This document shows, piece by piece, positions 47,451 through 57,746 of a stretch of DNA of 64,000 bases (positions within the stretch are counted from its first letter, which is position 1; each line of letters begins with the position of its first letter). The notes under the pieces are model-generated. The model worked only from the letters and a program-made list of their open reading frames with translations. It was not told the DNA's origin and searched no databases. The DNA is from Sulfurovum riftiae. Lineage in GTDB: Bacteria > Campylobacterota > Campylobacteria > Campylobacterales > Sulfurovaceae. The stretch lies in NCBI RefSeq assembly GCF_001595645.1, contig NZ_LNKT01000002.1:22846-86845 (forward strand), in the 5' to 3' direction. The position numbers were made by a program, and so were the translations under genes.

Positions 47451-49547
47451 TTAGCAAGCCTTCTTTTGAAGGAATTTCCGCATCAGCTCCGATGAGATCG
47501 GTCTGCTGTAGTAGTATCCCTGCATATAGGTACAGCCATTGGCCAGTAAAAAGGCTTTTTGTTCCTCGGTTTCCACTCCTTCGGCTATGATGTTCAGTTT
47601 AAGACTGTCCGCCAGTGCAATGATGGCTTTGACAATGGCCATATCCTCTTCATCGGCAGGAATATCTTTTATGAAAGACCTGTCGATCTTCAGACGATTG
47701 ATGGGCAGACGTTTCAGCAGCGAAAGCGAGGAGTAGCCTGTACCGAAATCATCGATCGAGATACTGATACCCATTTTATTGAGTGTCTGCAGCTTTTGGA
47801 TCGAATCTTTATGGTTCTTCATCACCTGTCCTTCCGGGATCTCAAGCTCCAGCCACTGGGGTTTGAAATCAAAAGCAGTCAGGCATTCATTTATCTCTTT
47901 CAAAAAGTTGTGTCCTTCAAGCTGTTTGATCGAAAGATTCAGGGCAAGCACATCGGGAATAAGCCCCTCTTTATGCCAGTGAGACACCTCTTTCATAGCT
48001 GTTTTCATGACCCATCTGTCTATATCTATGATCAACCCCGTCTCTTCTGCAAGTGCAATGAATTTGTCCGGGTGAAGGAGGCCTCTGCTTGGATGCTGCC
48101 ATCTGACCAGTGCTTCAAGCCCGATCATCCTTTCGCTCTTTGCATCCATTTGCGGTTGATAATGTACAACGAGTTCTTCCTTTTCGATTGCCTCTTTCAG
48201 ACTTGTTTTCATTGCCATACGCTCAAGCGCATGCTGCGTCATTTCCGATGCATAGAACTGAAAAGTATTGCGTCCATTCTCTTTTGCCTTGTACATGGCA
48301 GTATCTGCATATTTCAGAAGGCTGTCAGCATCAGTGGCATCCTGAGGGTAAAGGCTGATACCGATGCTTCCGGAAATATAGAGCGTGTACTCATCGATAT
48401 ACATGGGTTTTTGCAGTACAGTGAGGATCTTCTCTGCCAGCAAAGAAGCATCCTCCGGATGATTCAGGTCCTCCATAATTACAGTGAACTCATCACCGCT
48501 CAAGCGGGAAAGTGTGTCTTCTTTCCTGATCGTCTCTTCGATCCGTCTGGCCACGACCTTCAGTACCCTGTCTCCTATACCGTGCCCCAAAGAGTCATTG
48601 ATATGTTTGAACTTGTCAAGATCGATGAAAAAAAGTGCAAAACTTTTTCCCAGGCGTTCGGTTTTACGAATACTCTGCTCCATCCTGTCAAAAAAGAGTA
48701 CCCTGTTGGGCAGGCGCGTCAAGGCATCGTGATGTGCCTGGTAACGCAGGATATTCTTCTGTTCCAAAAGTATCGCTTCCACTTTTTTCTGCTCGGTGAT
48801 ATCATGGGCATAACTGACAAACCCTATTGTATTCCCATCTTCATCTTTCAGAGAGGAGAGCGAAAGTACCGCATAGAGTGGTTTATTGGTTTTCCTTCGT
48901 AACTGTATTTCTGTTCGGTATTCCCCTTTTTCTTTAAGCTCAGCCATCATCTTTTCATACAGGTCAAGGGTATTCTTCGGGAAAAGCATGGAAAAGTGTT
49001 TACCGAGTACTTCATCGGTCTCGTAACCGAAAAGTATCTTTGAACCTTTGTTCCAACTTGTAATGAAACCATCCATGTCGAAAGAGATCACAGAGTCCTG
49101 TATCTGTTCAAGTATCTGTGCATAATGTGAGTATTGGAGCTGAAGCTCTTTCTCTTTGGTGATATCGGTATGGGTACCTATCATACGTACGGCATTGCCC
49201 TGCTCGTCATATATGATACGTGCTCTTCCCAGTATCCATACCCAGTGTCCATCTTTATGGCGAAGCCGATGATTGTTTTCAAAGACCTTAATATGTTTTT
49301 TGATATGTTCCCTAACGGATTTCATCACATGCACGACATCCTGTTTATGCACCAGTCTCTTCCATGTATGTGTGGTATTGGGAAGTTCCTCATCGCGGTA
49401 ACCCAACATCTCTTTCCAGCTTGGGGATACATAGAGTGTATTGTCCACCATATCCCAGTCCAGTATGGATGTCTTACTTCCGCAGAGCGCAAGTTCAAAA
49501 CGCTCTTTGAGTTTTTCATCCATGTCAAGCTTTCTCGATTTCGTCAT
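47451..49547 (-). CDS. Cytosolic PAS-PAS-GGDEF-EAL protein
   Basis: 698-aa protein without membrane helices. PAS 1 at about 20-130 (WDMVDNTLYVSPSWKEMLGY) ending in a PAC block, PAS 2 at about 145-255, GGDEF at about 270-430 with SGDEF (functional variant) and EAL at about 440-690 with LEALVRWQHP and DDFGTGYSSLSLL. Probably a bifunctional c-di-GMP enzyme tuned by a small-molecule or redox signal at the PAS domains. It has its own TATAAT upstream. Confidence 0.9.
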   Translation of the reverse strand: MTKSRKLDMDEKLKERFELALCGSKTSILDWDMVDNTLYVSPSWKEMLGYRDEELPNTTHTWKRLVHKQDVVHVMKSVREHIKKHIKVFENNHRLRHKDGHWVWILGRARIIYDEQGNAVRMIGTHTDITKEKELQLQYSHYAQILEQIQDSVISFDMDGFITSWNKGSKILFGYETDEVLGKHFSMLFPKNTLDLYEKMMAELKEKGEYRTEIQLRRKTNKPLYAVLSLSSLKDEDGNTIGFVSYAHDITEQKKVEAILLEQKNILRYQAHHDALTRLPNRVLFFDRMEQSIRKTERLGKSFALFFIDLDKFKHINDSLGHGIGDRVLKVVARRIEETIRKEDTLSRLSGDEFTVIMEDLNHPEDASLLAEKILTVLQKPMYIDEYTLYISGSIGISLYPQDATDADSLLKYADTAMYKAKENGRNTFQFYASEMTQHALERMAMKTSLKEAIEKEELVVHYQPQMDAKSERMIGLEALVRWQHPSRGLLHPDKFIALAEETGLIIDIDRWVMKTAMKEVSHWHKEGLIPDVLALNLSIKQLEGHNFLKEINECLTAFDFKPQWLELEIPEGQVMKNHKDSIQKLQTLNKMGISISIDDFGTGYSSLSLLKRLPINRLKIDRSFIKDIPADEEDMAIVKAIIALADSLKLNIIAEGVETEEQKAFLLANGCTYMQGYYYSRPISSELMRKFLQKKAC

Positions 49548-49710
49548 ATTTCTCTTTTACTATTGATTATAATGTTCAAGTTGAAAACTAAAGATATCTT
49601 ATCTTTTATTTTATAATATATTACATTATAAAGGGAAAATCAAGGAATTCATTTAACCAATAGCATTATTTATGAACTGTGTTACATTAGTCAGCATCAA
49701 TCAGTATGTT

Positions 49711-52152
49711 TCAGCAGATATCGAAACATTTTTTTTCTATCTGCTCTGCCGGCATCGGCCTGCCGTAGTAATACCCCTGCATAATTATGCAGCCGTGTTC
49801 GACAAGAAAGGTTTTCTGTACTTCATTCTCCACACCCTCCGCGATCAGCTTGAGACCAAGGCTCCTTGCCAGTGCGATCGTCGCCTTGACGATCGCAGCA
49901 CTCCCCTTGTCTTCGGGAATACCGTGAATGAATGCCTGGTCTATCTTGAGTTTGCTCACAGGCAGGCGTTTCAGGTAACTGAGAGAAGAGTACCCTGTTC
50001 CAAAATCATCGATGGCTATATTGATACCCATGGCTTTGATCTGCTCAAGCCTCACGATTGCATCATCGGGCTTTTTCATCATTTGGCTCTCTGTGACTTC
50101 CAGCTCCAGCCACTCCGGCTCAAAACCGATGGTCTCGAGACATTCATGCAGGATCTCCATGAAGCTCTCATCCATCAGCTGCCGCATGGAGAGGTTCAGG
50201 GCAAGGACCCCCGGATTTAGACCGGCACTGTACCACGCCTTTATCTGTGTCATTGCCGTTCGCATGACCCACCTGTCTATCCCGATGATCAGGCCGGTCT
50301 CTTCCGCCAGGGGAATGAACTTGTCCGGCAGCATCAGGCCAAGACGGGGATGTTCCCAGCGTATCAGGGCTTCCATCCCTGTCATTTTGCTGCTCTTGGC
50401 ATTGACCTGCGGCTGATAGTAGAGTACGAACTCTTCATTCTTTATGGCTTGACGCAGGCTTGACTCCATGACCACACGTTCAAAGGCCAAAGCTGTCATC
50501 TCTGCAGAATAGAACTGATAATTGTCACGTCCCTCTTCCTTGGCTTTGTACATCGCTGCATCCGCGTATTTGACAAGATCATTGGCATTTTTGGCATCCT
50601 CAGGATAGAATGAGATACCGATACTGCAGGAGGTATAGAGGGTATGCCCTTCTATATGGATAGGCTGTGAGAGGACTTCCTGTATCTTTTCGGCAAAGGA
50701 CGCCAACTGTCGCTCATCGTCCAGATTCTCGATGATGATGGTGAATTCATCCCCACCGAGACGTGCGAGTGTATCTTCTTTGCGGATCTTGGCTTTCAGG
50801 CGCTCTGCCACGACCATCAAAACCCTGTCTCCAATGTGATGCCCCAGGGAGTCATTGATCTGTTTGAAGTTGTCCAGATCGATGAAGAAGAGCGCCAGTT
50901 TCTTTGCATGTCGTTCCGCCAGTTCTATACCGTGTTCAAGACGGTCTGCAAAGAGCGTACGGTTCGGCAATCCTGTCAGGGCATCATGGTGTGCCTGGTG
51001 GTGCAGGATATTCTTCTGACGCAGCAGTTCCTGCTGTGCCCTCTTCTTATCGGAGATATCGCGCACTACGGTATGCGTTACATTCCGTTCACCCAGCACG
51101 ATAGGCGTCAGTGTCACTTCCGCAAGGAACTCTTCCCCGTTGGCACGAAGATAGACACATTCGAACTGATGGACCTTGTACTTCTCCGCCAAAGCTATCA
51201 TCTCTTTCGATTTTTCATAGGAGTTGCTGCCGTCAGGCTGGAATTTGGGTACCAGAGAAGATGCCTGCATCTCCAAAAGTGCTTCTTTCGAAGGGTAGTC
51301 CAGTATTTCGACCATCTTCTCGTTACACTCGATAAACTTCCCTCCATCCACGATCAGAATACCGTCAGATGACTTCTCGAACAGGGTCTCGAACGTCTCT
51401 TTCTGTTTGTTGATCTCATGGGTCTTTTTTTCGATATCCTCTTCAAGCTTCTGAAGGTACTCTTCCTCTTTGAGGCGTATACGCTTTATCAGCAGATAGA
51501 TGATCACAAGCAGCAAAAGATAGAAGAATATCGCACTCAGCAGTGCGCTCAGGAAATCATTGTAAAGTCCGGCAAAGAGATCACGGTCCTTGATCTTGAT
51601 ATGCATGACACCACGTATTTCACCCAGTTTGTAGTCATACGCTTTGTCATATCTTTTTCGGATGCTCGGGATCGCATCTTCTCTTTTGCCGTGGCAGCGC
51701 AAACAGCTTTTTTCGATATAGATCGGTTTGATATAGCTGTAGGTCCCCTGCTTCTCCATGAACCTGTATTCTTTTTCGGGGTGCTGCTTGAAATAGCCGA
51801 TCATCTCTGCTTCAAAACGGTCCACTTTATTGACCGGATTGCGGGGACGGTCCGAGACCGTACGTATAACGACATCCCCTTTGAGCCTTGAGGCAAAACG
51901 TTCACTGATCTCTGTAAGTGTTTTGACCGGAAGCAGGTTCAGACTCGTATCGGTAATGGCTATATGTTCACGGAGGAAGATATCCTGATAGGTCTGGCGG
52001 AAGGCAGAGATGAATTCGGCAAGCGATCTGCTCTCATGCAGGACAATGAGTTTCTGTGTCTCACTGATCTCTTTGTACTGCTCATAGGTACGGTAAGAGA
52101 GTACAACGAACAGCAGTACTGCGAAGAGAATGAAGAACTTCATACTTTTCAT
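49711..52152 (-). CDS. Periplasmic haem-type sensor with PAS-GGDEF-EAL output
   Basis: 813-aa protein. An N-terminal helix (5-20), a periplasmic Tll0287-like (DUF3365) domain with CLRCH at residues 150-154 (a CxxCH c-type haem motif), a second helix (about 185-210), a short coiled coil, PAS (about 245-360), GGDEF with LGGDEF and EAL with MEALIRW and DDFGTG. The haem motif suggests sensing of redox or a gas such as NO or O2. ATG 52152 has AAGGA eight bases upstream. Third dual c-di-GMP protein in 8 kb. Confidence 0.88.
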   Translation of the reverse strand: MKSMKFFILFAVLLFVVLSYRTYEQYKEISETQKLIVLHESRSLAEFISAFRQTYQDIFLREHIAITDTSLNLLPVKTLTEISERFASRLKGDVVIRTVSDRPRNPVNKVDRFEAEMIGYFKQHPEKEYRFMEKQGTYSYIKPIYIEKSCLRCHGKREDAIPSIRKRYDKAYDYKLGEIRGVMHIKIKDRDLFAGLYNDFLSALLSAIFFYLLLLVIIYLLIKRIRLKEEEYLQKLEEDIEKKTHEINKQKETFETLFEKSSDGILIVDGGKFIECNEKMVEILDYPSKEALLEMQASSLVPKFQPDGSNSYEKSKEMIALAEKYKVHQFECVYLRANGEEFLAEVTLTPIVLGERNVTHTVVRDISDKKRAQQELLRQKNILHHQAHHDALTGLPNRTLFADRLEHGIELAERHAKKLALFFIDLDNFKQINDSLGHHIGDRVLMVVAERLKAKIRKEDTLARLGGDEFTIIIENLDDERQLASFAEKIQEVLSQPIHIEGHTLYTSCSIGISFYPEDAKNANDLVKYADAAMYKAKEEGRDNYQFYSAEMTALAFERVVMESSLRQAIKNEEFVLYYQPQVNAKSSKMTGMEALIRWEHPRLGLMLPDKFIPLAEETGLIIGIDRWVMRTAMTQIKAWYSAGLNPGVLALNLSMRQLMDESFMEILHECLETIGFEPEWLELEVTESQMMKKPDDAIVRLEQIKAMGINIAIDDFGTGYSSLSYLKRLPVSKLKIDQAFIHGIPEDKGSAAIVKATIALARSLGLKLIAEGVENEVQKTFLVEHGCIIMQGYYYGRPMPAEQIEKKCFDIC

Positions 52153-52271
52153 CTGGTCTTTCCTTCCGCCTTTCAAGATAATGAAGGCAGTATAATATTC
52201 TATCATATATTTTTCTTATTTGTTAAATTTCATTCGAAAAATAACAATGGTACTGAATAAAACTCTTGTGA

Positions 52272-52277
52272 TATAAT
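52272..52277 (+). promoter_or_regulatory. -10 box of thiI
   Basis: TATAAT in TGTGATATAATACGC, 30 bp before the GTG start of thiI. No -35 seen. Confidence 0.55.
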
Positions 52278-52307
52278 ACGCTTCAACTTATTTCAAGGCA
52301 GTTCCTC

Positions 52308-53768
52308 GTGGCAGAAACAAACGTCAAAACACAAAAATTCATTCTCAAACTCTTTCCGGAGATCATGGTCAAAGGCTCATCGGCAAAAAAACAGATGGTA
52401 CAGCAGCTCTACAGCAACCTGCAGCATCTTCTGGGTGCCATCGATGAAAATATCGCCATTAGAAAATTCTCTGACAAGATCGAAGTGGTCACACCGGTCA
52501 CAGCACTTGAAGAGGTACGGAACACCCTGCTGCATACCCCAGGTATTGAACAGGTCCTCGAAGCCCTGCAGATAGACAATATGGACAGCCTTGAGAAGAT
52601 CAAAGAGAAGGTCTGCGAGATCGCCGCACCGACCATAGAAGGCAAAAGCTTCGTAGTACGTGCCAAACGTACCGGCAGCCACCCCTTCAACTCTTCTGAG
52701 ATGGAACGTGTCATCGGCGGCTACACGCTGGCTCACAGCAATGCCGCCGGAGTGGATCTGCATGAGCCTGAAGAGACGGTGCGCATCGAGCTCATCAACA
52801 ACCAGCTGAATATCATTACCGACAAACATATAGGGCTGGGCGGTTTTCCCATCGGTACACAGGGAGATGTCCTCTCCTTGATGTCCGGAGGTTTCGACTC
52901 CACTGTGGCAAGCTACCTGACCATGAAGCGTGGCATCAAGACACACTTCATCTTCTTCAATCTCGGCGGTGCGGCACATGAGATAGGCGTAAAGCAGGTC
53001 TCTCTGTATCTCTGGAGCCGTTACGGCGCTTCCCACCCTGTCAAATTCATCTCCGTCCCTTTCGATGCAGTAGTTGAAGAGATCTTTCGCTCCACGGCCG
53101 AGACCTATATGGGTGTCACACTCAAACGTCTCATGCTGATGGCAGCAGAGAAGATCGCAAATGATATGGACATCGATGCACTGGTCACGGGAGAAAGTGT
53201 CGCCCAGGTCTCCAGCCAGACTCTGCGCAACCTTGCCCTCATCGACCAGGTCACCAACAAACTTGTACTCCGCCCCCTTGCCACCTTCAACAAACCCGAT
53301 ATCATCGACATCGCCACCAAAATAGGCACACGCTACTTTGCCGAGAATATGCCCGAATACTGCGGTGTCATCTCGAAGAATCCCATCATCCACGGCTCAT
53401 ACAAACGTATGGAAAAAGAAGCGAAGCGCTTTGACTACACTGTGCTGGAGAAAGCGGTAGAAGATGCCGTCAGCATCGATGTGCGCGACATCGTAAACGA
53501 TGTCAACAAGACAGCATCGGTCGAAGTGGTGCATGATCTCTCAAGCGGAGACTATACCGTCATAGACATACGTGCCGACTCCCCCTGTATACAGACGGAG
53601 TGTGAAAGCATACAGATCCCTTTCCACAAACTCAAAACAGAGTTCAAAAAACTCCCGCAGGACAGAGAATACCTGCTCTACTGCGACAAGGGCATTATGA
53701 GCCAGCTGCATGCACAGTATCTGAGAGATTCCGAAAAGCGGGAGAATGTACGGGTCTATAGGCCGTAG
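52308..53768 (+). CDS. thiI: tRNA 4-thiouridine synthetase ThiI with rhodanese domain
   Basis: 486-aa enzyme. NFLD/THUMP region (1-170), PP-loop ATPase with SGGFDST near residue 192, and a C-terminal rhodanese domain with Cys in LLYCDKGIMSQ near 462. It places sulfur on U8 of tRNA and can serve thiazole synthesis; the rhodanese part accepts persulfide from a cysteine desulfurase. The start is GTG with AAGG nine bases upstream. It is followed by the suf genes. Confidence 0.93.
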   Translation: MAETNVKTQKFILKLFPEIMVKGSSAKKQMVQQLYSNLQHLLGAIDENIAIRKFSDKIEVVTPVTALEEVRNTLLHTPGIEQVLEALQIDNMDSLEKIKEKVCEIAAPTIEGKSFVVRAKRTGSHPFNSSEMERVIGGYTLAHSNAAGVDLHEPEETVRIELINNQLNIITDKHIGLGGFPIGTQGDVLSLMSGGFDSTVASYLTMKRGIKTHFIFFNLGGAAHEIGVKQVSLYLWSRYGASHPVKFISVPFDAVVEEIFRSTAETYMGVTLKRLMLMAAEKIANDMDIDALVTGESVAQVSSQTLRNLALIDQVTNKLVLRPLATFNKPDIIDIATKIGTRYFAENMPEYCGVISKNPIIHGSYKRMEKEAKRFDYTVLEKAVEDAVSIDVRDIVNDVNKTASVEVVHDLSSGDYTVIDIRADSPCIQTECESIQIPFHKLKTEFKKLPQDREYLLYCDKGIMSQLHAQYLRDSEKRENVRVYRP

Positions 53769-53852
53769 TCTTTTCTCACCGACTAACCTTTTATTAATCT
53801 ATCTGTGATATAAATACAAATAAGACAAATTTTCTCCTAAAGGAAAATGCCC

Positions 53853-55292
53853 ATGGCACAAGAAGAAGTAAACAAAGCCGTATCGGGTGAGTACAAACTC
53901 GGTTTCGAGATAGACATCGAGACCGATGTCGTACCCCCAGGCCTGAACGAAGATACCATCCGCTTCATCTCGAAGAAGAAAGAGGAGCCTGAATGGATGC
54001 TCGAGCTCAGGCTCAAGGCCCTGAAAAAGTGGCTGACGATGGAGGAGCCCCACTGGGCACACCTCGACTATGAACCCATTGACTACCAGTCCATCTCCTA
54101 CTATGCCGCACCCAAACAGGGGATAGACAGCCTCGATGAAGTCGACCCGAAAATTCTGGCTGCCTATGAGAAACTGGGTATCCCCCTCGAAGAGCAGAAA
54201 CAGCTTGCCGGAGTGAAAGTGGCCGTCGATGCCGTAGTAGACTCTGTCTCCGTCAAGACCACCTACTCCGAAGAGCTTCAGAAACACGGGGTGATCTTCT
54301 GCTCCATCTCCGAAGCCATTCGTGACTATCCCGAACTCATTCAGAAGTACATGTTCTCCGTTGTTCCCATGGCGGACAACTACTTTGCAGCCCTCAACTC
54401 CGCAGTTTTCACCGACGGCACATTCGTCTACATCCCCAAAGGGGTACGATGCCCGATGGAGCTGAGCACCTATTTCCGTATCAATGCGCTCAACACGGGA
54501 CAGTTCGAGCGTACGCTCATCGTAGCGGACGAAGGTTCCTACGTGAGCTACAACGAAGGGTGTTCCGCACCGACAAGAGATGAGCATCAGCTTCACGCTG
54601 CCGTGGTCGAACTCATTACCATGAAAGATGCCGAGATCAAGTACTCCACCATCCAGAACTGGTTCCCGGGTGACGAGGACGGCAAAGGCGGTATCTACAA
54701 CTTCGTAACGAAGCGCGGTATCTGCAAGGGTGACAACTCGAAGATCTCCTGGACTCAGGTAGAGACAGGTTCTGCCATTACATGGAAATACCCGAGCTGC
54801 ATTCTTAAAGGCGACAACACGGTGGGCGAATTCTACTCTGTAGCCGTCACCACCCTCGCCCAGCAGGCTGATACGGGTACCAAGATGATACACCTGGGAA
54901 AGAACACCTCTTCGACCATTATCTCCAAAGGTATCTCTGCCATGAAAGGCCAGAATACCTATCGCGGACTGGTGAAGATCGGCGCCGATGCCACAGGTGC
55001 ACGGAACTACTCCGAGTGTGACTCACTGCTCATCGGCGACAGATGCGGGGCACACACCTTCCCCTACCTCGAAAGCAAGGACACACAGGGACAGATAGAA
55101 CATGAGGCGACCACCTCGAAGATCAGCGACGAGCAGCTCTTCTACCTCAGACAGAGAGGGATCAACGAAGAGGATGCCGTCAGTATGATCGTACACGGAT
55201 TCTGTAAAGAGGTATTTTCACAGCTCCCTATGGAGTATGCAGTGGAAGCAAAAGCATTATTGGAATTAACATTGGAAGGAAGCGTAGGATGA
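53853..55292 (+). CDS. sufB: Fe-S cluster scaffold SufB
   Basis: 479-aa subunit of the SufBCD scaffold. Family blocks: [52 protein letters not shown] (given in part), [30 protein letters not shown] and the C-terminal [19 protein letters not shown] lies eight bases before the ATG at 53853; an ATG at 53847 is also in frame but too close. ATGA overlap with sufC. Confidence 0.96.
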   Translation: MAQEEVNKAVSGEYKLGFEIDIETDVVPPGLNEDTIRFISKKKEEPEWMLELRLKALKKWLTMEEPHWAHLDYEPIDYQSISYYAAPKQGIDSLDEVDPKILAAYEKLGIPLEEQKQLAGVKVAVDAVVDSVSVKTTYSEELQKHGVIFCSISEAIRDYPELIQKYMFSVVPMADNYFAALNSAVFTDGTFVYIPKGVRCPMELSTYFRINALNTGQFERTLIVADEGSYVSYNEGCSAPTRDEHQLHAAVVELITMKDAEIKYSTIQNWFPGDEDGKGGIYNFVTKRGICKGDNSKISWTQVETGSAITWKYPSCILKGDNTVGEFYSVAVTTLAQQADTGTKMIHLGKNTSSTIISKGISAMKGQNTYRGLVKIGADATGARNYSECDSLLIGDRCGAHTFPYLESKDTQGQIEHEATTSKISDEQLFYLRQRGINEEDAVSMIVHGFCKEVFSQLPMEYAVEAKALLELTLEGSVG

Positions 55293-56047
55293 CAACATTA
55301 GAGATAGAGAACATACATGCAAAGATCGGAGAGAAAGAGATACTCAAGGGGTTGAACCTCAAGCTTGAAGCAGGCAAGGTCCATGCCATCATGGGCCCCA
55401 ACGGTGCGGGTAAATCGACACTCTCAAAGACCATTGTAGGCCATTATGATGTGGAGGTCACAGAAGGTGACATTAAATACAAGGGTAAAAGCATCACCGA
55501 TATGGAACCTGAAGAGCGGGCACTTGAAGGGATCTTCCTCAGTTTTCAGCATCCTGTGGAAATACCAGGTGTCAACAATGCCTATTTCCTCAGAACGGCA
55601 CTCAATGCCAAGCGCAAGCATGAAGGCAAGGAGGAGCTCAATGCAGCCGAATTCCTCAGACTGATGAAGAGCCACCTCGAAATGCTCGGCATGAAGTCCG
55701 ACATGATCAGCCGTTCGCTCAACGAAGGCTTCTCAGGCGGAGAGAAAAAGCGTAACGAGATCCTTCAGATGCTCATTCTCGAACCGGAGGTCATCATCTT
55801 GGACGAGATCGATTCCGGACTGGACATCGATGCGCTCAGGGCGGTCTCCGAAGGGATCAACAAGATGAAAGACGGCAAACGCTCTTTCCTTGTCATTACC
55901 CACTACAGCCGCATTCTGGACTATATCGAACCGGACTACATCCATGTTCTCAAAGACGGCCGCATCATCAAAACGGCAGGCCCGGAGCTTGTAGCACAGC
56001 TCGAAGAGAAGGGGTATGAATCCATTGTAGAGGATACAGCATCATGA
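55289..56047 (+). CDS. sufC: SufC ATPase
   Basis: 252-aa ABC-type ATPase that powers SufBCD. Walker [13 protein letters not shown] signature [12 protein letters not shown], Walker [15 protein letters not shown]. Overlaps sufB (ATGA) and sufD (ATGA) by four bases each. Confidence 0.96.
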   Translation: MTTLEIENIHAKIGEKEILKGLNLKLEAGKVHAIMGPNGAGKSTLSKTIVGHYDVEVTEGDIKYKGKSITDMEPEERALEGIFLSFQHPVEIPGVNNAYFLRTALNAKRKHEGKEELNAAEFLRLMKSHLEMLGMKSDMISRSLNEGFSGGEKKRNEILQMLILEPEVIILDEIDSGLDIDALRAVSEGINKMKDGKRSFLVITHYSRILDYIEPDYIHVLKDGRIIKTAGPELVAQLEEKGYESIVEDTAS

Positions 56048-57249
56048 TACTCGATGCACTGAGAAAAAAAACGGTAGAGGAGATGGGTCAGGCACTCGGT
56101 GTCGATGCACGAAAACCGCAGCTTGCCCGACTCCATGCACTTGGCCTGCCGACAAAGAAGAGCGAAGCCTACCGCTATTTCGACATCGATACACTGCTGG
56201 CACAAGAGTATACCCTGCTCGACTATGTACCCAAAAGCATCCAGGAGAGTGACCGCGTTGAGATCGTTGACGGTACTGTCATCTCTGCTCCCAAAGGGAT
56301 GCGTATCTTCTATGAAGAGTGTAAGCTCATCGACATGGAACATTTCGACCCGCTCTACTACCTGGGCCACCTTCTCGCACCCCATGTCATCAAGATCGAG
56401 ATCGACGGTGATGCCCATGTGGAGATCGTACACAGGTTCACCAAAAGCAATGCCCTCATCAACTACCGTATCGCTCTCGAGAACCAGAGCAACAGACATG
56501 CCATCGTCTATGAAAGCTTCGAGAATGAAGCGATCAGCAACAGCCTCGTTCTTTACGGCTATGATATGCACATTGCTCCGGACAGTACACTCAGAGTACT
56601 CAAGACCCAGACATTCGATGCGGAACATTATGCCATTGTCGCTTCACACAGTATTCATGTGGAACGTCAGGCAAATGCCATCCTGAAATCATTCGATTTC
56701 GGCGGCGGTCTGGGACTGCAGCTCATCAAGGTCGTACTCGAAGAGCGTGCCCATACCGAAATGGGGCACCTGCTCTACCTGAACAGTGACTCCAGACGCG
56801 GTACGGTCTCACAGATCATCCACAGAGGCCAGCACTCGACCTCTTCGCAGGAAGCCAAGAACATTCTTGACGGCCATTCAAGAGGTATCTTCGATGCCCT
56901 CATCAAAGTGGAACATTCGGCAAAATACACCAAAGCGCATCAGAACTCCAAAGCCATCCTGCTTGATGAGAAAGCCTACATGGTCGCCAAACCGCAACTT
57001 GAGATCTACATAGACGAACTTGAAGCGTCTCACGGTTCCACCACAGGGCAACTCGACAAGAAACAGCTTTTCTACCTTCAGTCACGCGGGATCTCCGCAG
57101 TGGAAGCCAGAAAAATGCTGGTCATCGCCTTTGCCAACACACTCATAGAGAAGGTCAAAGACATTAGACAGCAGGAGCGTATCAAGGATGAGTTCGAGAA
57201 TGCCTTCTACGCCATGCAGGAAAAAGAAACAGCAGGAGAGGCATCATGA
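56044..57249 (+). CDS. sufD: SufD, paralogue of SufB in the scaffold
   Basis: 401-aa SufD. KKSEAYRYFDID near the N-terminus and the C-terminal core (FDALIKVEHSAKYTKAHQNS, LEIYIDELEASHGSTTGQLD) are typical. It pairs with SufB and SufC to build clusters. Four-base overlaps with sufC and sufE. Confidence 0.93.
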   Translation: MILDALRKKTVEEMGQALGVDARKPQLARLHALGLPTKKSEAYRYFDIDTLLAQEYTLLDYVPKSIQESDRVEIVDGTVISAPKGMRIFYEECKLIDMEHFDPLYYLGHLLAPHVIKIEIDGDAHVEIVHRFTKSNALINYRIALENQSNRHAIVYESFENEAISNSLVLYGYDMHIAPDSTLRVLKTQTFDAEHYAIVASHSIHVERQANAILKSFDFGGGLGLQLIKVVLEERAHTEMGHLLYLNSDSRRGTVSQIIHRGQHSTSSQEAKNILDGHSRGIFDALIKVEHSAKYTKAHQNSKAILLDEKAYMVAKPQLEIYIDELEASHGSTTGQLDKKQLFYLQSRGISAVEARKMLVIAFANTLIEKVKDIRQQERIKDEFENAFYAMQEKETAGEAS

Positions 57250-57668
57250 GCAGTATTGAAGAGACCATAGCCCGGTACAAAGAGGATTTCGACCTTTTCC
57301 CTACAGCCAATGATAAGCTCGAATATATCTTCGACCTTGGCAAAAAACACACTACCCTGCCCGAAGAAGAGAAGAATGACGACACCTTCGTTCACGGCTG
57401 TGCCTCTGCAGCATGGCTGGTAGGCGAATGCAAAGACGGCAAACTCATCCTGCGCGGTGAAGGTACCTCTGAGATGGCAAAGGGGATGCTTACACTGCTT
57501 TTGGACATCTTCAATGACCGTACCCCTGACGAGATCCTCAATTTCGATCCGGCGAAACTGCAGGAACTGGGGATCATAGAACTGCTCTCGCCGGTACGGC
57601 AGCAGAGTCTGGAAGCCTTTTTGAACATGGTCTATGGCTATGCGAAAAAATGCAAGGAACAAATATAG
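57246..57668 (+). CDS. sufE: SufE sulfur acceptor
   Basis: 140-aa SufE. The active Cys lies in FVHGCASAAWLVGE (about residue 57). It takes persulfide sulfur from a SufS-type cysteine desulfurase and hands it to SufB. No sufS lies in this cluster, so the desulfurase must be encoded elsewhere. Last of four tightly overlapping suf genes; a hairpin pair follows directly. Confidence 0.93.
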   Translation: MSSIEETIARYKEDFDLFPTANDKLEYIFDLGKKHTTLPEEEKNDDTFVHGCASAAWLVGECKDGKLILRGEGTSEMAKGMLTLLLDIFNDRTPDEILNFDPAKLQELGIIELLSPVRQQSLEAFLNMVYGYAKKCKEQI

Positions 57669-57724
57669 GGTGGATTTATCCACCACATAATCCGGAATAA
57701 TAAAGGTCGGTAAACCGACCCTAC
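57669..57724. repeat. Inverted hairpin pair between sufE and sufT-like gene
   Basis: Left hairpin 57669-57684: GGTGGA-TTTA-TCCACC, beginning directly after the sufE stop. Right hairpin 57705-57720: GGTCGG-TAAA-CCGACC then CTAC. The right unit is an inverted copy in which two stem pairs changed together (G-C to C-G and A-T to G-C). It is a REP-like repeat, not the same family as at 43059. It may attenuate read-through into the next gene. Confidence 0.7.
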
Positions 57725-57746
57725 GCGAGAAATAATGGAGAAAACG

